In this document: positions 54,519 through 62,997 of the stretch, one piece after another
Layout of the letters: every line of letters starts with the position of its first letter
Position numbering within the stretch: position 1 is the stretch's first letter
NCBI GenBank assembly: GCA_963725175.1
Contig: CAVRXH010000006.1
Coordinates: 3,100,001 to 3,164,000 of the forward strand
Length of the DNA stretch: 64,000 nt
Direction: 5' to 3'
DNA from: DASUBV01 sp963725175
GTDB taxonomy: Bacteria; Actinomycetota; Actinomycetes; Streptosporangiales; Streptosporangiaceae
The notes under the pieces: model-generated
The model's database searches: none
The model's input: the letters and a program-made list of their open reading frames with translations, nothing else
Told to the model about the DNA's origin: nothing
Made by a program: the position numbers and the translations under genes

Positions 54519-55536
54519 AGCGCGGCGTGTCGCGATGATGGCTCGAAGCGGACTCGGCGATGAGGAGGCGGTCGCCGTCGGCGACGACCGGGTCGTCGCC
54601 GAGGCCCAGGGTGAACTTGCCGTCGTGGACCAGGCCGAGGACCAGACCGTCCCGGTCGGCGCGGATCGCGCTGAGCGCGCGGCCGACCGTGTCGGACGCG
54701 GCCTCGATCTCGGTCAGCCGGTGCTCGTTGGACTCCACCAGGTGCGCCATCATGTCGCCGGCGTGCGGCGCCTCCAGGCTCGTGGCCAGGGTCCTGGCGA
54801 CCAGCTCATGGCCGGACACGGTCTGGCTGACGCCCAGGTCGGCCAGCGCCTCGCGGACGCCAGGCGAGCTGACCAGCGCGGTGATCGGCAGGTCGGGCGC
54901 GGCCTTGCGGAGCAGCACCGTGCTGACCAGGACGTCGCCGTCGGACTGGCCGGTGACCAGCGCCTGCTCGGCGTCCTGCGGGCGGGCCGCCGCGATGGTC
55001 GCGGCGTGCGTCGGGTCGCCGCGCACCACATGCACGCGGTGCTCCAGGCTCGCCGGATCGACGTCGGCCGCCAGGACGACGGGGATGCCCGCCGCCACCA
55101 GTTCGTCGATGATGGCCGGCACGACAGGGTTCGTTCCGACCACGAGACGGAAGACGCCATCGGGCGCTCGGCTGGTCATGGCCATGATCCTCCGCAGTCC
55201 TTCGGCGGCCGCCCGCCCGGTCGCCAGCGCGAACACGGAGGCGAGCAGCGGGATCGTTGTGAGCATCACGGCCGAGGCGATGACCCGGCCGATGGCGTTC
55301 TTGGGGGTCACGTCGCCGTAGCCGACGGTGGTGGCGGTCGTGATCGCCCAGTACCAGCCCCTGGTGACAGGCAGGCCCTGGGAGGCGGCGAACGCCGCAC
55401 CGCCGGCGAGCACGCAGGCGACGGCGGCGATGAGCAGCAACCCGATGTTCCGGCGGTGCCGCGCGCCGAACATCCGGAACAGGATCGCGACCACAGGCCC
55501 ATCGTGCCGCAACGGCCGCGCCAAGGCGAGAGACAT
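54517..55536 (-). CDS. Voltage-independent potassium channel with RCK-like domain
   Basis: A 339-residue protein of the Kch/TrkA-N type. Two transmembrane helices (about 30-50 and 80-105) flank a pore helix with the selectivity filter TTVGYGD. The cytoplasmic part is a Rossmann-like TrkA_N domain (RLVVGTNPVVPAIIDELVAAGIPVVL) followed by a TrkA_C-like end (LGLGDDPVVADGDRLLI). ATG 55536 was chosen; the open frame extends upstream with no likely homology. It is divergent from the amidohydrolase gene with 34 bp between starts. Confidence 0.88.
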   Translation of the reverse strand: MSLALARPLRHDGPVVAILFRMFGARHRRNIGLLLIAAVACVLAGGAAFAASQGLPVTRGWYWAITTATTVGYGDVTPKNAIGRVIASAVMLTTIPLLASVFALATGRAAAEGLRRIMAMTSRAPDGVFRLVVGTNPVVPAIIDELVAAGIPVVLAADVDPASLEHRVHVVRGDPTHAATIAAARPQDAEQALVTGQSDGDVLVSTVLLRKAAPDLPITALVSSPGVREALADLGVSQTVSGHELVARTLATSLEAPHAGDMMAHLVESNEHRLTEIEAASDTVGRALSAIRADRDGLVLGLVHDGKFTLGLGDDPVVADGDRLLIAESASSHHRDTPR

Positions 55537-55570
55537 GACCGATTGGTGACCCCGCTGGCAGACTGGGGCG

Positions 55571-56458
55571 GTGCCCGGCACCGCGGAGCGACACTCGCAG
55601 GTTCCTGAGGTGACCGCGTTCTGGCGCGGACTGCGTCTGCCCGGCCTGATCGACGTGCACACCCACTTCATGCCGGACAACGTGCTGGCCAAGGTCTGGG
55701 CGTTCTTCGAGGACGGCCGCTCAGGCGGGCCCTGGCCGATCGCCTACCGGCTGCCGGAAGACGAGCGGCTAGCGCTGCTGCGGGCGTTCGGGGTGCTCCG
55801 GTTCACCGCGCTGAACTACCCGCACAAGCCGGACATGGCGGCGTGGCTGAACGACTGGTCGGCGGGGTTCGCGGCCCGCACGCCCGATGCCCTGCACAGC
55901 GCGACGTTCTTCCCCGAACCGCAGGCCGCCGGGTATGTCGCGGCGGCCATCGAGGCGGGCGCGCGGGTGTTCAAGGCGCATCTCCAGGTGGGCGGCTACG
56001 ACCCGCGCGACGAGCTGCTGCGCCCGGTCTGGGGGCTGCTGGCCGAGGCGGGCGTGCCCGTGGTGGTGCACTGCGGCTCCGGCCCGTCGCCCGGCCCCTA
56101 CACCGGCCCTGGCCCGTTCGGCGCGGTGCTGGCCGCGCACCCAAAGCTGACCGCGATCATCGCGCACCTGGGCGCGCCCGAGTACGGCGAGTTCCTTGAC
56201 CTGGCGGACCGGTTTCCGGGCATCTGGCTGGACACCACGATGGCCTTCACGGACTTCTTCAGCGGGCGGCTCCCGTTCCCCGCCGACCTGCGGCCCCGGC
56301 TGGCCGACCTGGGCGACCGCATCCTGCTGGGCACCGACTTCCCCAACATCCCGTACCCGTACCCGCACCAGCTCGACGCGCTGGCCCGGCTTGACCTGGG
56401 CGACGACTGGCTGCGCGGGGTCTGCTACGGAAACGCGGCCCGCCTGCTCGCCCTATAG
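55571..56458 (+). CDS. Amidohydrolase family protein (Amidohydro_2)
   Basis: A 295-residue TIM-barrel metal-dependent hydrolase. GLIDVHTHFMPDN carries the HxH metal ligands, VPVVVHCGSGPSPG a third His, IIAHLGAPEYGEF a fourth, and ILLGTDFPNIPYPY the catalytic Asp. Such proteins are decarboxylases or hydrolases of aromatic or other carboxylic substrates. GTG 55571 starts 34 bp from the divergent channel gene. Its stop overlaps the mca gene end by 6 bp. Confidence 0.85.
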   Translation: MPGTAERHSQVPEVTAFWRGLRLPGLIDVHTHFMPDNVLAKVWAFFEDGRSGGPWPIAYRLPEDERLALLRAFGVLRFTALNYPHKPDMAAWLNDWSAGFAARTPDALHSATFFPEPQAAGYVAAAIEAGARVFKAHLQVGGYDPRDELLRPVWGLLAEAGVPVVVHCGSGPSPGPYTGPGPFGAVLAAHPKLTAIIAHLGAPEYGEFLDLADRFPGIWLDTTMAFTDFFSGRLPFPADLRPRLADLGDRILLGTDFPNIPYPYPHQLDALARLDLGDDWLRGVCYGNAARLLAL

Positions 56459-57289
56459 GGCACGGATCCCGGCGAACAGGTCGTCCTCGGGGACCGGCGC
56501 TCCCGAGGTGTCGGTGACCCGGATGAAGTGCTCGCGGCCGAAGACCTGGGCCGCGAGCTCGGGCGGGATCTTGCTGAACCAGGAGTCGGCGATCTGGCTG
56601 GCGTGCGCGAGCAGCGCGTCCCGCTTCCTGGGCAGGAACTCGCCGATGTCCACGGTGGTGGTGATGCGGCGCTCCTCCTCCGCCATCTGCTCGATGAACT
56701 CCGGGCTCGGCTCCTCCCAGTCGGGCATCTCCTCGCCCGCCTCGCGCAGCGCCTCCATCAGCTTTCCCCAGTCGCTGCGGCGCATGGCGGTCTGGTAGAA
56801 CTTCACCGGCGTCCCGGAGGAGGACACCGCCGCGGCGGCCGAGCGGGCCGTGTGCACGTGGTCGGGGTGCTGGTAGGCGCCCATGTCGTCGTAGCTGATA
56901 ACGACCTGCGGCCGGTACCGCTCGATCAGCGCGGTGATCCGGGCGGCGACCAGCTCCTTGGGCACGTTGCAGAAGGCGTCCGGGCGGTTGCGGAAGTCCC
57001 ACTCCGGCATGCCGGAGTCGTGGTAGCCGAGCAGCTCCAGGTGGCTGACGCCAAGGATCGCGCAGGAATCGCGGAGCTCGCTGAGCCGGAGCTGGGCAAC
57101 CGCATGCTCGTCGTGCCCGTCCTGGCCCGGCTTGACCTGCCCCGGCGCGTCGCCGAACTCGCCGTTCGTGCAGGTAACCACGACCGTGCGGACGCCCTGC
57201 GCCGAGTACTTGGCCAGCACACCGCCAGTGCTGGATGCCTCGTCGTCGGGGTGCGCGTGCACGGCCATCAAGGTGAGTGTCTCCGCCAT
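56453..57289 (-). CDS. mca: Mycothiol conjugate amidase (Mca)/PIG-L family deacetylase
   Basis: A 278-residue LmbE/PIG-L-like zinc hydrolase. MAVHAHPDDEASSTGG is the metal-binding signature; GYHDSGMPEWDFRNRPDAF and DDMGAYQHPDHVHTARSA are typical of Mca, which cleaves mycothiol S-conjugates in detoxification. MshB, the related GlcNAc-Ins deacetylase, is the alternative. ATG 57289 gives the family N terminus; upstream frame is not conserved. Mycothiol enzymes occur in actinobacteria, which supports the host assignment. Confidence 0.87.
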   Translation of the reverse strand: MAETLTLMAVHAHPDDEASSTGGVLAKYSAQGVRTVVVTCTNGEFGDAPGQVKPGQDGHDEHAVAQLRLSELRDSCAILGVSHLELLGYHDSGMPEWDFRNRPDAFCNVPKELVAARITALIERYRPQVVISYDDMGAYQHPDHVHTARSAAAAVSSSGTPVKFYQTAMRRSDWGKLMEALREAGEEMPDWEEPSPEFIEQMAEEERRITTTVDIGEFLPRKRDALLAHASQIADSWFSKIPPELAAQVFGREHFIRVTDTSGAPVPEDDLFAGIRAL

Positions 57290-57354
57290 GGTCCAAGACT
57301 GCCCGATGACACCGACACTCGACCACCCGACTGGCCCTCTGGTAAGCAGGGGAA

Positions 57355-57717
57355 ATGGCGCAAGACCCGGATTCATCCGCGGCGCCGCGCGCCGCGCTGG
57401 CCGCTGACCGGGCCAGGACGCTGTCCAGGATCGCGGCGCTGGAGCGGGAGCAGGCCGCGATCATCGAGGCGGCACGGGCCGCGAACGCCGACGACGAGCA
57501 CGATCCCGAGGGCGCGACCATCGCCTACGAGCGGGAGCACGCGGCGGCCCTGGCCGGGCAGGCCAGGGCGCAGCTCGCCGAGATCGACGCCGCGCTCGCC
57601 CGCCTGGCAGACGGCGGTTACGGCATCTGCACGCGCTGCGGCGGCGCCATCGCGGCCGGCCGGCTCGCCGCCCGCCCAGCGGCAGCCACCTGCATCCGCT
57701 GCGCGGGCCGTCCCTAG
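57355..57717 (+). CDS. TraR/DksA-type zinc finger protein
   Basis: A 120-residue protein with an N-terminal coiled coil (LAADRARTLSRIAALEREQA) and a C-terminal zinc finger, CTRCGG...CIRCAG. The acidic coiled-coil tip holds AANADDEHDPEGA. DksA/TraR proteins enter the secondary channel of RNA polymerase and modulate initiation. ATG 57355 is chosen as the coil starts soon after. It is divergent from mca, with 65 bp between starts. Confidence 0.85.
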   Translation: MAQDPDSSAAPRAALAADRARTLSRIAALEREQAAIIEAARAANADDEHDPEGATIAYEREHAAALAGQARAQLAEIDAALARLADGGYGICTRCGGAIAAGRLAARPAAATCIRCAGRP

Positions 57718-57879
57718 CGGCCAGCCGCGCGCCCGCCACCGGGCCCGCCTTAGCCCGCCCACCTCTGGAGGACTGAGTTCGATTGGCATGGGTGCATGTC
57801 GCCGTCCGGTCGCGGGGCAGCGGGCTGGTCAAGCACTCCCTGACCGCCTGCGGCCGCTGAAGACCGATGGGCCGGTCAT

Positions 57880-60800
57880 TCAGGGGGCGTGCCGGAGCGC
57901 AGTGGTCGTGTGTATCCGTCCGGCGGGTGTCTTCCAGTGGAAAGTGCCGGGTGTGGTCTGGGTGAGTGCCCAGTGCTGTTGCTGCTTGAGCCGGTGGTGC
58001 CGTCGGCAGAGCGGTCCGAGATTGCAGGGGCAGGTGAGTCCGCCGCAGTGGTAGGGGGTGGTGTGGTCCAGGTCTCCTCTCCAGGCCGGCTGACGGCAGC
58101 CGGGGAACCGGCAGGTCTGGTCTCGTGCCTCGATCAGGTCCCGGATCGTCGGCGGCGGCCGGTAGGCAGGGGAGGCGGTGGTGTGCGCGCAGCCGGTGTC
58201 GGCTTCCTGGTCGGCGGCGGCCTGCCGGCGCGTCCTGGCGGCGGCTTTCGCGGCGGCGCGGAGGATCGCGGCGCGGGTGCTGGTCCCGGCGAGCTCGGCG
58301 GCGATGATGTGGTCCAGGGCAGTGACCGGGATGGTGACCGAGACGCGGCCGGTGATGCTGGCGTGCGGCCCGGCCAGCGGCAGCATCGGGCCGCCGGTGC
58401 CAGGGCTGCTGGCTTTCCCCGCCCCGGTGGCGGGTGCCAGGCGCCGGGTCACCGTGGCGGTCTTGACGGCGTGGCCGTGGTGGTCGGTGAGGATGACACG
58501 CCACCGGGTACCGGGCGCGGTGCTGGCCGCAGCGGCAAGGGCGCGCGCCTGGACGGCGGTGACCGGCCCGATCCTCCCGAGGAACCCGGGTACTGATGAG
58601 GACTCAGCGAACGTGGCCCAGGACAAGGTCAGGTCCAGCATCCCGGCCCCCGGCCGTCCCTGGCTGCTCGCGATGCCGGTCCCGGTCGCGGTGCCGGTCC
58701 CGGTCGCGGCCCCGGTCGCGGTCGCGGTCGCGGTCGCGGCACCGGGCGTGCCGCTGCTGCTGATGGCGGCACCGGTGGTGGTGAGCGCGCGGGTGCCGGT
58801 GGTGCCGGGAAGCGGCGGCCAGGCTGGTAGCGGGCCGGTGTCGGGCAGGTCGAGCGGGTCCTCACCGTAGCGGAGCCGGTCGTCGTCAGGCTCGGGCAGC
58901 GGCTCGGTGTAGCTGTCGTCGGGGCCAGGTGCGTCGACGTCGGTGAGCGGCGGTACCTCTGGCCAGGGGTCAGTCACGCTGCTGTCGTCACCGGGCGGGC
59001 CGCCCGCAGGCGTGCCGGGACTGGCCGGGCGGCCGGCGGGCGTTCCGGGACTGGCGAGAGTGGCGCCGGGCGTGCCGAGACTGGCCGGAGTTGTGCCAGG
59101 CGTGCCAGGGCCGGACAGGGTGCTGCCGGGCGTGGCGTCGCCGGATGAGGTGGCGGTTGCCGGGCTGGTGCCCGGAAGCGCGGCCGCAGGCGGCTTGGGA
59201 CCCGGCGGGTGAGAACCGGGAGGCCTGGGACCAGGTGGCTTGGGACCCGGCGGGTGAGAACCGGGAGGCCTGGGACCAGGTGGCTTGGGACCCGGCGGGT
59301 CGGCGCCTGGTGGTCTTGGCCCAGAGGCCGGCGGCTCCGGATCGGGAGACCCCGTGGGCGGCCGCGAGCCTCGCCGTCCCTGCTTGGGCGGCCGGGCGCG
59401 GGGCGGGCGGGCGCGGGGCGAGCGGATGCCAGGCGGGCCGAGGTCCGGGTTCGGGGCCTTGCCGTCGCTACCCAGGCTGCCGAGCGGCGGGGCATCGGGC
59501 GGCAGGTCTCCGGCCGCCGCGCCCGCCGGCTCGTCGCGGCGGGGTGCAGGGCTGCCGGGTGACTGGTCGCGGTGGGGCGCAGGGCCACTGGGCGACTGGC
59601 CCCGGTGTGGAGCCCGGCTGTCGCGTGGTGGCCGGGTGCCGCGTGGCGGTCCGAGGTGCTGGCCGCTGCGGGGTGGGTTGCCGGGATGACCGTGGCCGCT
59701 GGGCGGGCCTGCGGGCTGGCCGTGGCGGGGCGGCGTGCCGCCGAGATGACCGTCGCCTGGAGTACCACCGGGCTCGCCGCCGTAAGGCGGGTCGTCTGGT
59801 GGCGGTTCGTCGTCTGGTGGCGGTTCGTCGGGCTGGCCACCATCTGCCGGCGGAGGGATCGGGGGCAGGGTACCCAGGAGGAGTCCCAGGAAGATATGGG
59901 CACGCAGCAGGTCCGTGCCGCCCCCGGCTCCGGAGGCCTTCAAAGCCCGGGCCAGGGCGGTGATCCGGGCCATCGCCGCCGCCGCATGCGGAGCCGGGAG
60001 ACTCGTCCCGGTCAGGGTCGCGGTCCCCTCATCATCGGGATACAAGCTCACCCGCGCCCGCCGCTCCGCCGCCTTACGGCGATCCTCCGCGCCCTCCGGG
60101 TCGGCGACGATCACCGCCCTGCGCAGCCGGGCGCGGAGCTGGGCATACGTCAGCTCCCCCGCACCCGGCAGCACGTCGTTCTCGACGGCGCGGGCGGTGT
60201 CCTCATCGAGCAAGCTGGTGGCCTCGGTGATCAGCCGCGCCCGGTAGGCATCAATCTCCCCGGCGGCCAGCGCCGCGCCGGTGCCGGGCAGCCGCCAGGT
60301 GAGGGTGACAGCCTGCCCGGTCCACCACTCCGCGGTACCGGGTGACAGGGCCAGCGCCAGGCCCACCTGCGCAGCAGCATCCGGAGTCACCGCCGCCGGG
60401 CGGCCATCCTCCTCCAGGCCCGCCTTCTCATTCCGAGCCGCCGACCGGACGGCGATCTGGGCGATCGCGGCGAACTCCCGGGCCTGGGCCCACGCCGCGA
60501 CCCGCCGCCACCCAGCCGCAACAGCGGGCAGGTCAAAGTCACTGGCCCCGGCGGGGTCACGCTGGTCCAGCCACGCGGCCAGCCCCGCGCTGCCCGGCAG
60601 GTACTCCGCCACCACATCCAGCCCCAGGCCACCCTCATCAGGAAGCAGCACACCACCAGGACCAGCAGGAACTGGGCCCTCACCGCCAGTACCGGCGGGA
60701 ACCGGGTCCCCGCCGCCCGGCCCGCTCCCGGCCGGGCCGGCCAGCCCCGCGAGCATGCCCTGACCGCCGGCAAGGCCGGGCATGCCCTTCGCCGCTGCCG

Positions 60801-61101
60801 CCAGGATCGCATCCAGGTCCACGCCAAACGACCAGGACAACCCCCCACCAACACCACCAGCAGGACCAACACCACCAGCAGGACCAGCAGGCTCCGCGAT
60901 CAGCAGCCGCTCCGCAGGAACCGGCTCATCGCCCGGCACCAGGACCAGCCCGCTCAGCTCGGCGTCGTCATCGAGCCATTCGGGCTCGCTGCCCGGCCAT
61001 TCGTCGTTTGCTGGCTGCTGCGGCTGATCGTCTGGCACCTGGTCACCTCCCATCCTGCGGCCGTTTCTGCTATGGCTAACAGTATCGAGAGGGTCTGACA
61101 T
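57880..61101 (-). CDS. DUF222 (13E12-type) HNH endonuclease with a very long disordered insert
   Basis: A 1073-residue protein. Residues about 130-400 hold the DUF222 domain (WLDQRDPAGASDFDLPAVAAGW, then ALSPGTAEWWTGQAVTL, and ALAAGEIDAYRARLITEATS). The C terminus has an HNH nuclease, CRFPGCRQPAWRGDLDHTTP, followed by HCGGLTCPCNLGPLCRRHH. Family members are usually 450-600 residues; here about 400 residues of Pro/Gly/Thr-rich repeats separate the two. The start is ATG 61101 or the internal ATG at 61053. DUF222-HNH genes occur in many copies in actinobacteria and have selfish-element features. The upstream region is AT-rich. Confidence 0.85.
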   Translation of the reverse strand: MSDPLDTVSHSRNGRRMGGDQVPDDQPQQPANDEWPGSEPEWLDDDAELSGLVLVPGDEPVPAERLLIAEPAGPAGGVGPAGGVGGGLSWSFGVDLDAILAAAAKGMPGLAGGQGMLAGLAGPAGSGPGGGDPVPAGTGGEGPVPAGPGGVLLPDEGGLGLDVVAEYLPGSAGLAAWLDQRDPAGASDFDLPAVAAGWRRVAAWAQAREFAAIAQIAVRSAARNEKAGLEEDGRPAAVTPDAAAQVGLALALSPGTAEWWTGQAVTLTWRLPGTGAALAAGEIDAYRARLITEATSLLDEDTARAVENDVLPGAGELTYAQLRARLRRAVIVADPEGAEDRRKAAERRARVSLYPDDEGTATLTGTSLPAPHAAAAMARITALARALKASGAGGGTDLLRAHIFLGLLLGTLPPIPPPADGGQPDEPPPDDEPPPDDPPYGGEPGGTPGDGHLGGTPPRHGQPAGPPSGHGHPGNPPRSGQHLGPPRGTRPPRDSRAPHRGQSPSGPAPHRDQSPGSPAPRRDEPAGAAAGDLPPDAPPLGSLGSDGKAPNPDLGPPGIRSPRARPPRARPPKQGRRGSRPPTGSPDPEPPASGPRPPGADPPGPKPPGPRPPGSHPPGPKPPGPRPPGSHPPGPKPPAAALPGTSPATATSSGDATPGSTLSGPGTPGTTPASLGTPGATLASPGTPAGRPASPGTPAGGPPGDDSSVTDPWPEVPPLTDVDAPGPDDSYTEPLPEPDDDRLRYGEDPLDLPDTGPLPAWPPLPGTTGTRALTTTGAAISSSGTPGAATATATATGAATGTGTATGTGIASSQGRPGAGMLDLTLSWATFAESSSVPGFLGRIGPVTAVQARALAAAASTAPGTRWRVILTDHHGHAVKTATVTRRLAPATGAGKASSPGTGGPMLPLAGPHASITGRVSVTIPVTALDHIIAAELAGTSTRAAILRAAAKAAARTRRQAAADQEADTGCAHTTASPAYRPPPTIRDLIEARDQTCRFPGCRQPAWRGDLDHTTPYHCGGLTCPCNLGPLCRRHHRLKQQQHWALTQTTPGTFHWKTPAGRIHTTTALRHAP
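58668..58745 (-). repeat. Simple 6-bp coding repeat in the DUF222 gene
   Basis: Imperfect runs of GGTCGCGGT/CGGTCCCGG encode alternating ATATATGAATG-type residues on the minus strand. Part of the low-complexity insert between DUF222 and HNH domains. Confidence 0.7.
59194..59297 (-). repeat. 45-bp coding tandem repeat (GPKPPGPRPPGSHPP)
   Basis: Two identical 45-bp units (59194-59238 and 59239-59283) and a partial third encode a 15-residue Pro/Gly unit. It lies in the linker insert of the DUF222-HNH protein. Confidence 0.92.
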
Positions 61102-61281
61102 TATGGTTTCAAGGTCGATATTAAATTCGATTGGATACTCACATCATGCCTTAATGGCTGAGCCGACCGGCCTGCCAGCGCCGTCGGCGGTCAGGCTACC
61201 CGCCACAAAAGATCATCGACATAATCCACGGCGCCCCTGCCCCGCAGCCAGCGACACGCACTCACGCCCAACCGGACTCAG

Positions 61282-62196
61282 TCATCCAGGCCCGCCCGCA
61301 CCCGGCCCGCCCGCACTCGGCCCGCCCGGCGCGGGATCGGCCCGCCCGATCGGACCCGGCCACCACAGCGTGCCCAGGGTGCCCTGCGCGGCGTGCGTGC
61401 CCGAGGCGCCGCCGCCGCGCCCGCGCAGCACGTAGGCGAACCCGACCGCCACCACCGCGCCGATCAGCGGCCCGGCCAGGTACGCCCACCAGGAAGTCCA
61501 GTCACCGAGCACGATCGCGGGCCCGAGCGAGCGAGCCGGGTTCATCGACGCGCCGCTGACCGGGGCGCCGAACAGCCCGGCCAGCGCGATGTAGCTGCCA
61601 ACGCCGATCGCGGCGATCGGGCCAAGCTGCTGCGCGCCGGACGCGGTACCGAGGATCACGCTGACCAGCCCGGTGGTCAGCACCGCTTCCCAGAGCATGG
61701 CCGAGGCCGTGGAGACGCCCGCCCCCGGCAGGGTGAGCCCGGCGGCACCGTGCTTGCCGGTGAACCCCCAGAGCACGCCGGTCGCCGCCACCGCGCCGGC
61801 GAACTGGGCGGCGACGTACAGCGGCACCCGCCGCCAGGGGAAGTCGCCGCGGCAGGCGAAGGCCACGCTGACGGCGGGGTTGAGATGCGCGCCCGACACG
61901 CCGCCCATGAACAAGATGACGGCGACGACCATCAGGGCCGGCGCGACGACCAGCGCCGGGCCCGGGATGGCGTGCCCGCCGAACCTGGCGTTCACCATCC
62001 CGCCGCCGGCCGCGACGAGCACCAGCAGGAAGGTCCCGAGCAGCTCGGAGAACACCCGCCGCCACTCGTAACTGGAGTCCCAGAAGTCGGTCTGCCTGAC
62101 CACGGCGTTGGGCTGCCCGAAGGAGCGCAGCGCCACATCGGCGTGCCTGGACATCCGCACCGGCCCCGCGGCTCCCGGCCCCGTGATTCCCGGCAC
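61282..62196 (-). CDS. Aquaporin/MIP-family channel
   Basis: A 304-residue MIP channel with six transmembrane helices and two half-helices with NPA boxes, SGAHLNPAVSV and SGASMNPARSL. The residue before the second NPA and the aromatic positions suggest an aquaporin-like pore more than a glycerol facilitator, but selectivity is not certain. The C-terminal tail is Pro/Gly/Ala-rich. The GTG at 62196 or ATG 62154 is the start in the open frame; an SD (GGAGAAGGAG) upstream points to ATC 62241 in the same frame, so the start is unclear. Confidence 0.87.
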   Translation of the reverse strand: MPGITGPGAAGPVRMSRHADVALRSFGQPNAVVRQTDFWDSSYEWRRVFSELLGTFLLVLVAAGGGMVNARFGGHAIPGPALVVAPALMVVAVILFMGGVSGAHLNPAVSVAFACRGDFPWRRVPLYVAAQFAGAVAATGVLWGFTGKHGAAGLTLPGAGVSTASAMLWEAVLTTGLVSVILGTASGAQQLGPIAAIGVGSYIALAGLFGAPVSGASMNPARSLGPAIVLGDWTSWWAYLAGPLIGAVVAVGFAYVLRGRGGGASGTHAAQGTLGTLWWPGPIGRADPAPGGPSAGGPGAGGPG

Positions 62197-62383
62197 GGTC
62201 GCGCCGGGCCGCGGCTGCTTGCTGGCGTCGTCGCTGCTGATGTCCGCGCTCCTTCTCCAGGCCGGCCAGGCCCCTTACCTGCGGCGAGCCTACTCAGCGC
62301 GGTAACGGTGAACCGGACGCCACGCGCAGCCGTTCCGGTGGCGGGGCCATCGGGCGATAAGCGCGATCGGGAAGGGGCAGTCG

Positions 62384-62860
62384 ATGACAGAAAAGATGCG
62401 GCGGGCGCTAGCCGGGGGAGCCGGAAGATGGGTGGCGAGCGGCGCCGTGGCGCTGGCGATGGCGATGGGCGGGACGGCGGTGGCAGCCGGTCCCGCGTTG
62501 GCCAGCGCGGGACCGGTCATGCACCAGTCGCGCTCGGCGGTCGTGGTCAAAGCGCGGACCCGTCACCACTTCGGCAAGATCCTCGTGACGACCAAGGGCC
62601 GCGCCCTGTACGTGCTGCCGCACGGCACCTGCACGGGAGGATGCCTCAGCGCCTGGCCCCGGCTGGTGATGCCGAAGGGCAAGACGATGCCCAAGGGTGC
62701 GATGTGCCTGGGGACGAAGAAGTTCGGGTCGCACGGCCGCCGTCAGGTCACCTACCGCAAGATGCGTCTCTACACGTTCGTAGACGACAGCGGCACCAGC
62801 GTGAACGGCAACAACGTCAGCGGCTTTAAGGTCGCCCGGGTCGTCCGCTGCCACAGCTAG
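62384..62860 (+). CDS. Secreted repeat (COG4315-like) protein
   Basis: A 158-residue exported protein. A signal peptide with a long hydrophobic core (GAVALAMAMGGTAVAAGPA) is followed by a likely AXA cleavage site near residue 41. The mature part has GRALYVLPHGTCTGGCLSAW and RLYTFVDDSGTSVNGNNVSGF, the halves of the secreted-repeat/lipoprotein_15 family. Function of the family is unknown. There is no lipobox, so it is secreted, not lipid-anchored. It faces the serpin-like gene with a hairpin between them. Confidence 0.8.
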   Translation: MTEKMRRALAGGAGRWVASGAVALAMAMGGTAVAAGPALASAGPVMHQSRSAVVVKARTRHHFGKILVTTKGRALYVLPHGTCTGGCLSAWPRLVMPKGKTMPKGAMCLGTKKFGSHGRRQVTYRKMRLYTFVDDSGTSVNGNNVSGFKVARVVRCHS

Positions 62861-62887
62861 CCGGGGACGTGGCATAACCCGGGTGGG

Positions 62888-62940
62888 CGGGCGGTGCTGC
62901 CGGGACGGGCCTAGCGGTCCACCCGGTTCAGCACCGCCCG
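62888..62940. terminator. Bidirectional terminator between convergent genes
   Basis: CGGGCGGTGCTG (62888-62899) and CAGCACCGCCCG (62929-62940) form a perfect 12-bp stem; an inner stem (CCGGG 62900-62904 / CCCGG 62922-62926) extends it. Placed between the genes ending at 62860 and 62998, it can end both transcripts. Confidence 0.8.
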
Positions 62941-62997
62941 TACCGTTCCGCCCGGCGGTGCCGAAGCCGACCTCGCCGGCCACCGCGCAGCCCATGC

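Noticed and set aside
61120..61170. Promoter of the DUF222 gene in the AT-rich stretch
   Set aside because: AT-rich but no -35/-10 pair with convincing spacing could be placed.
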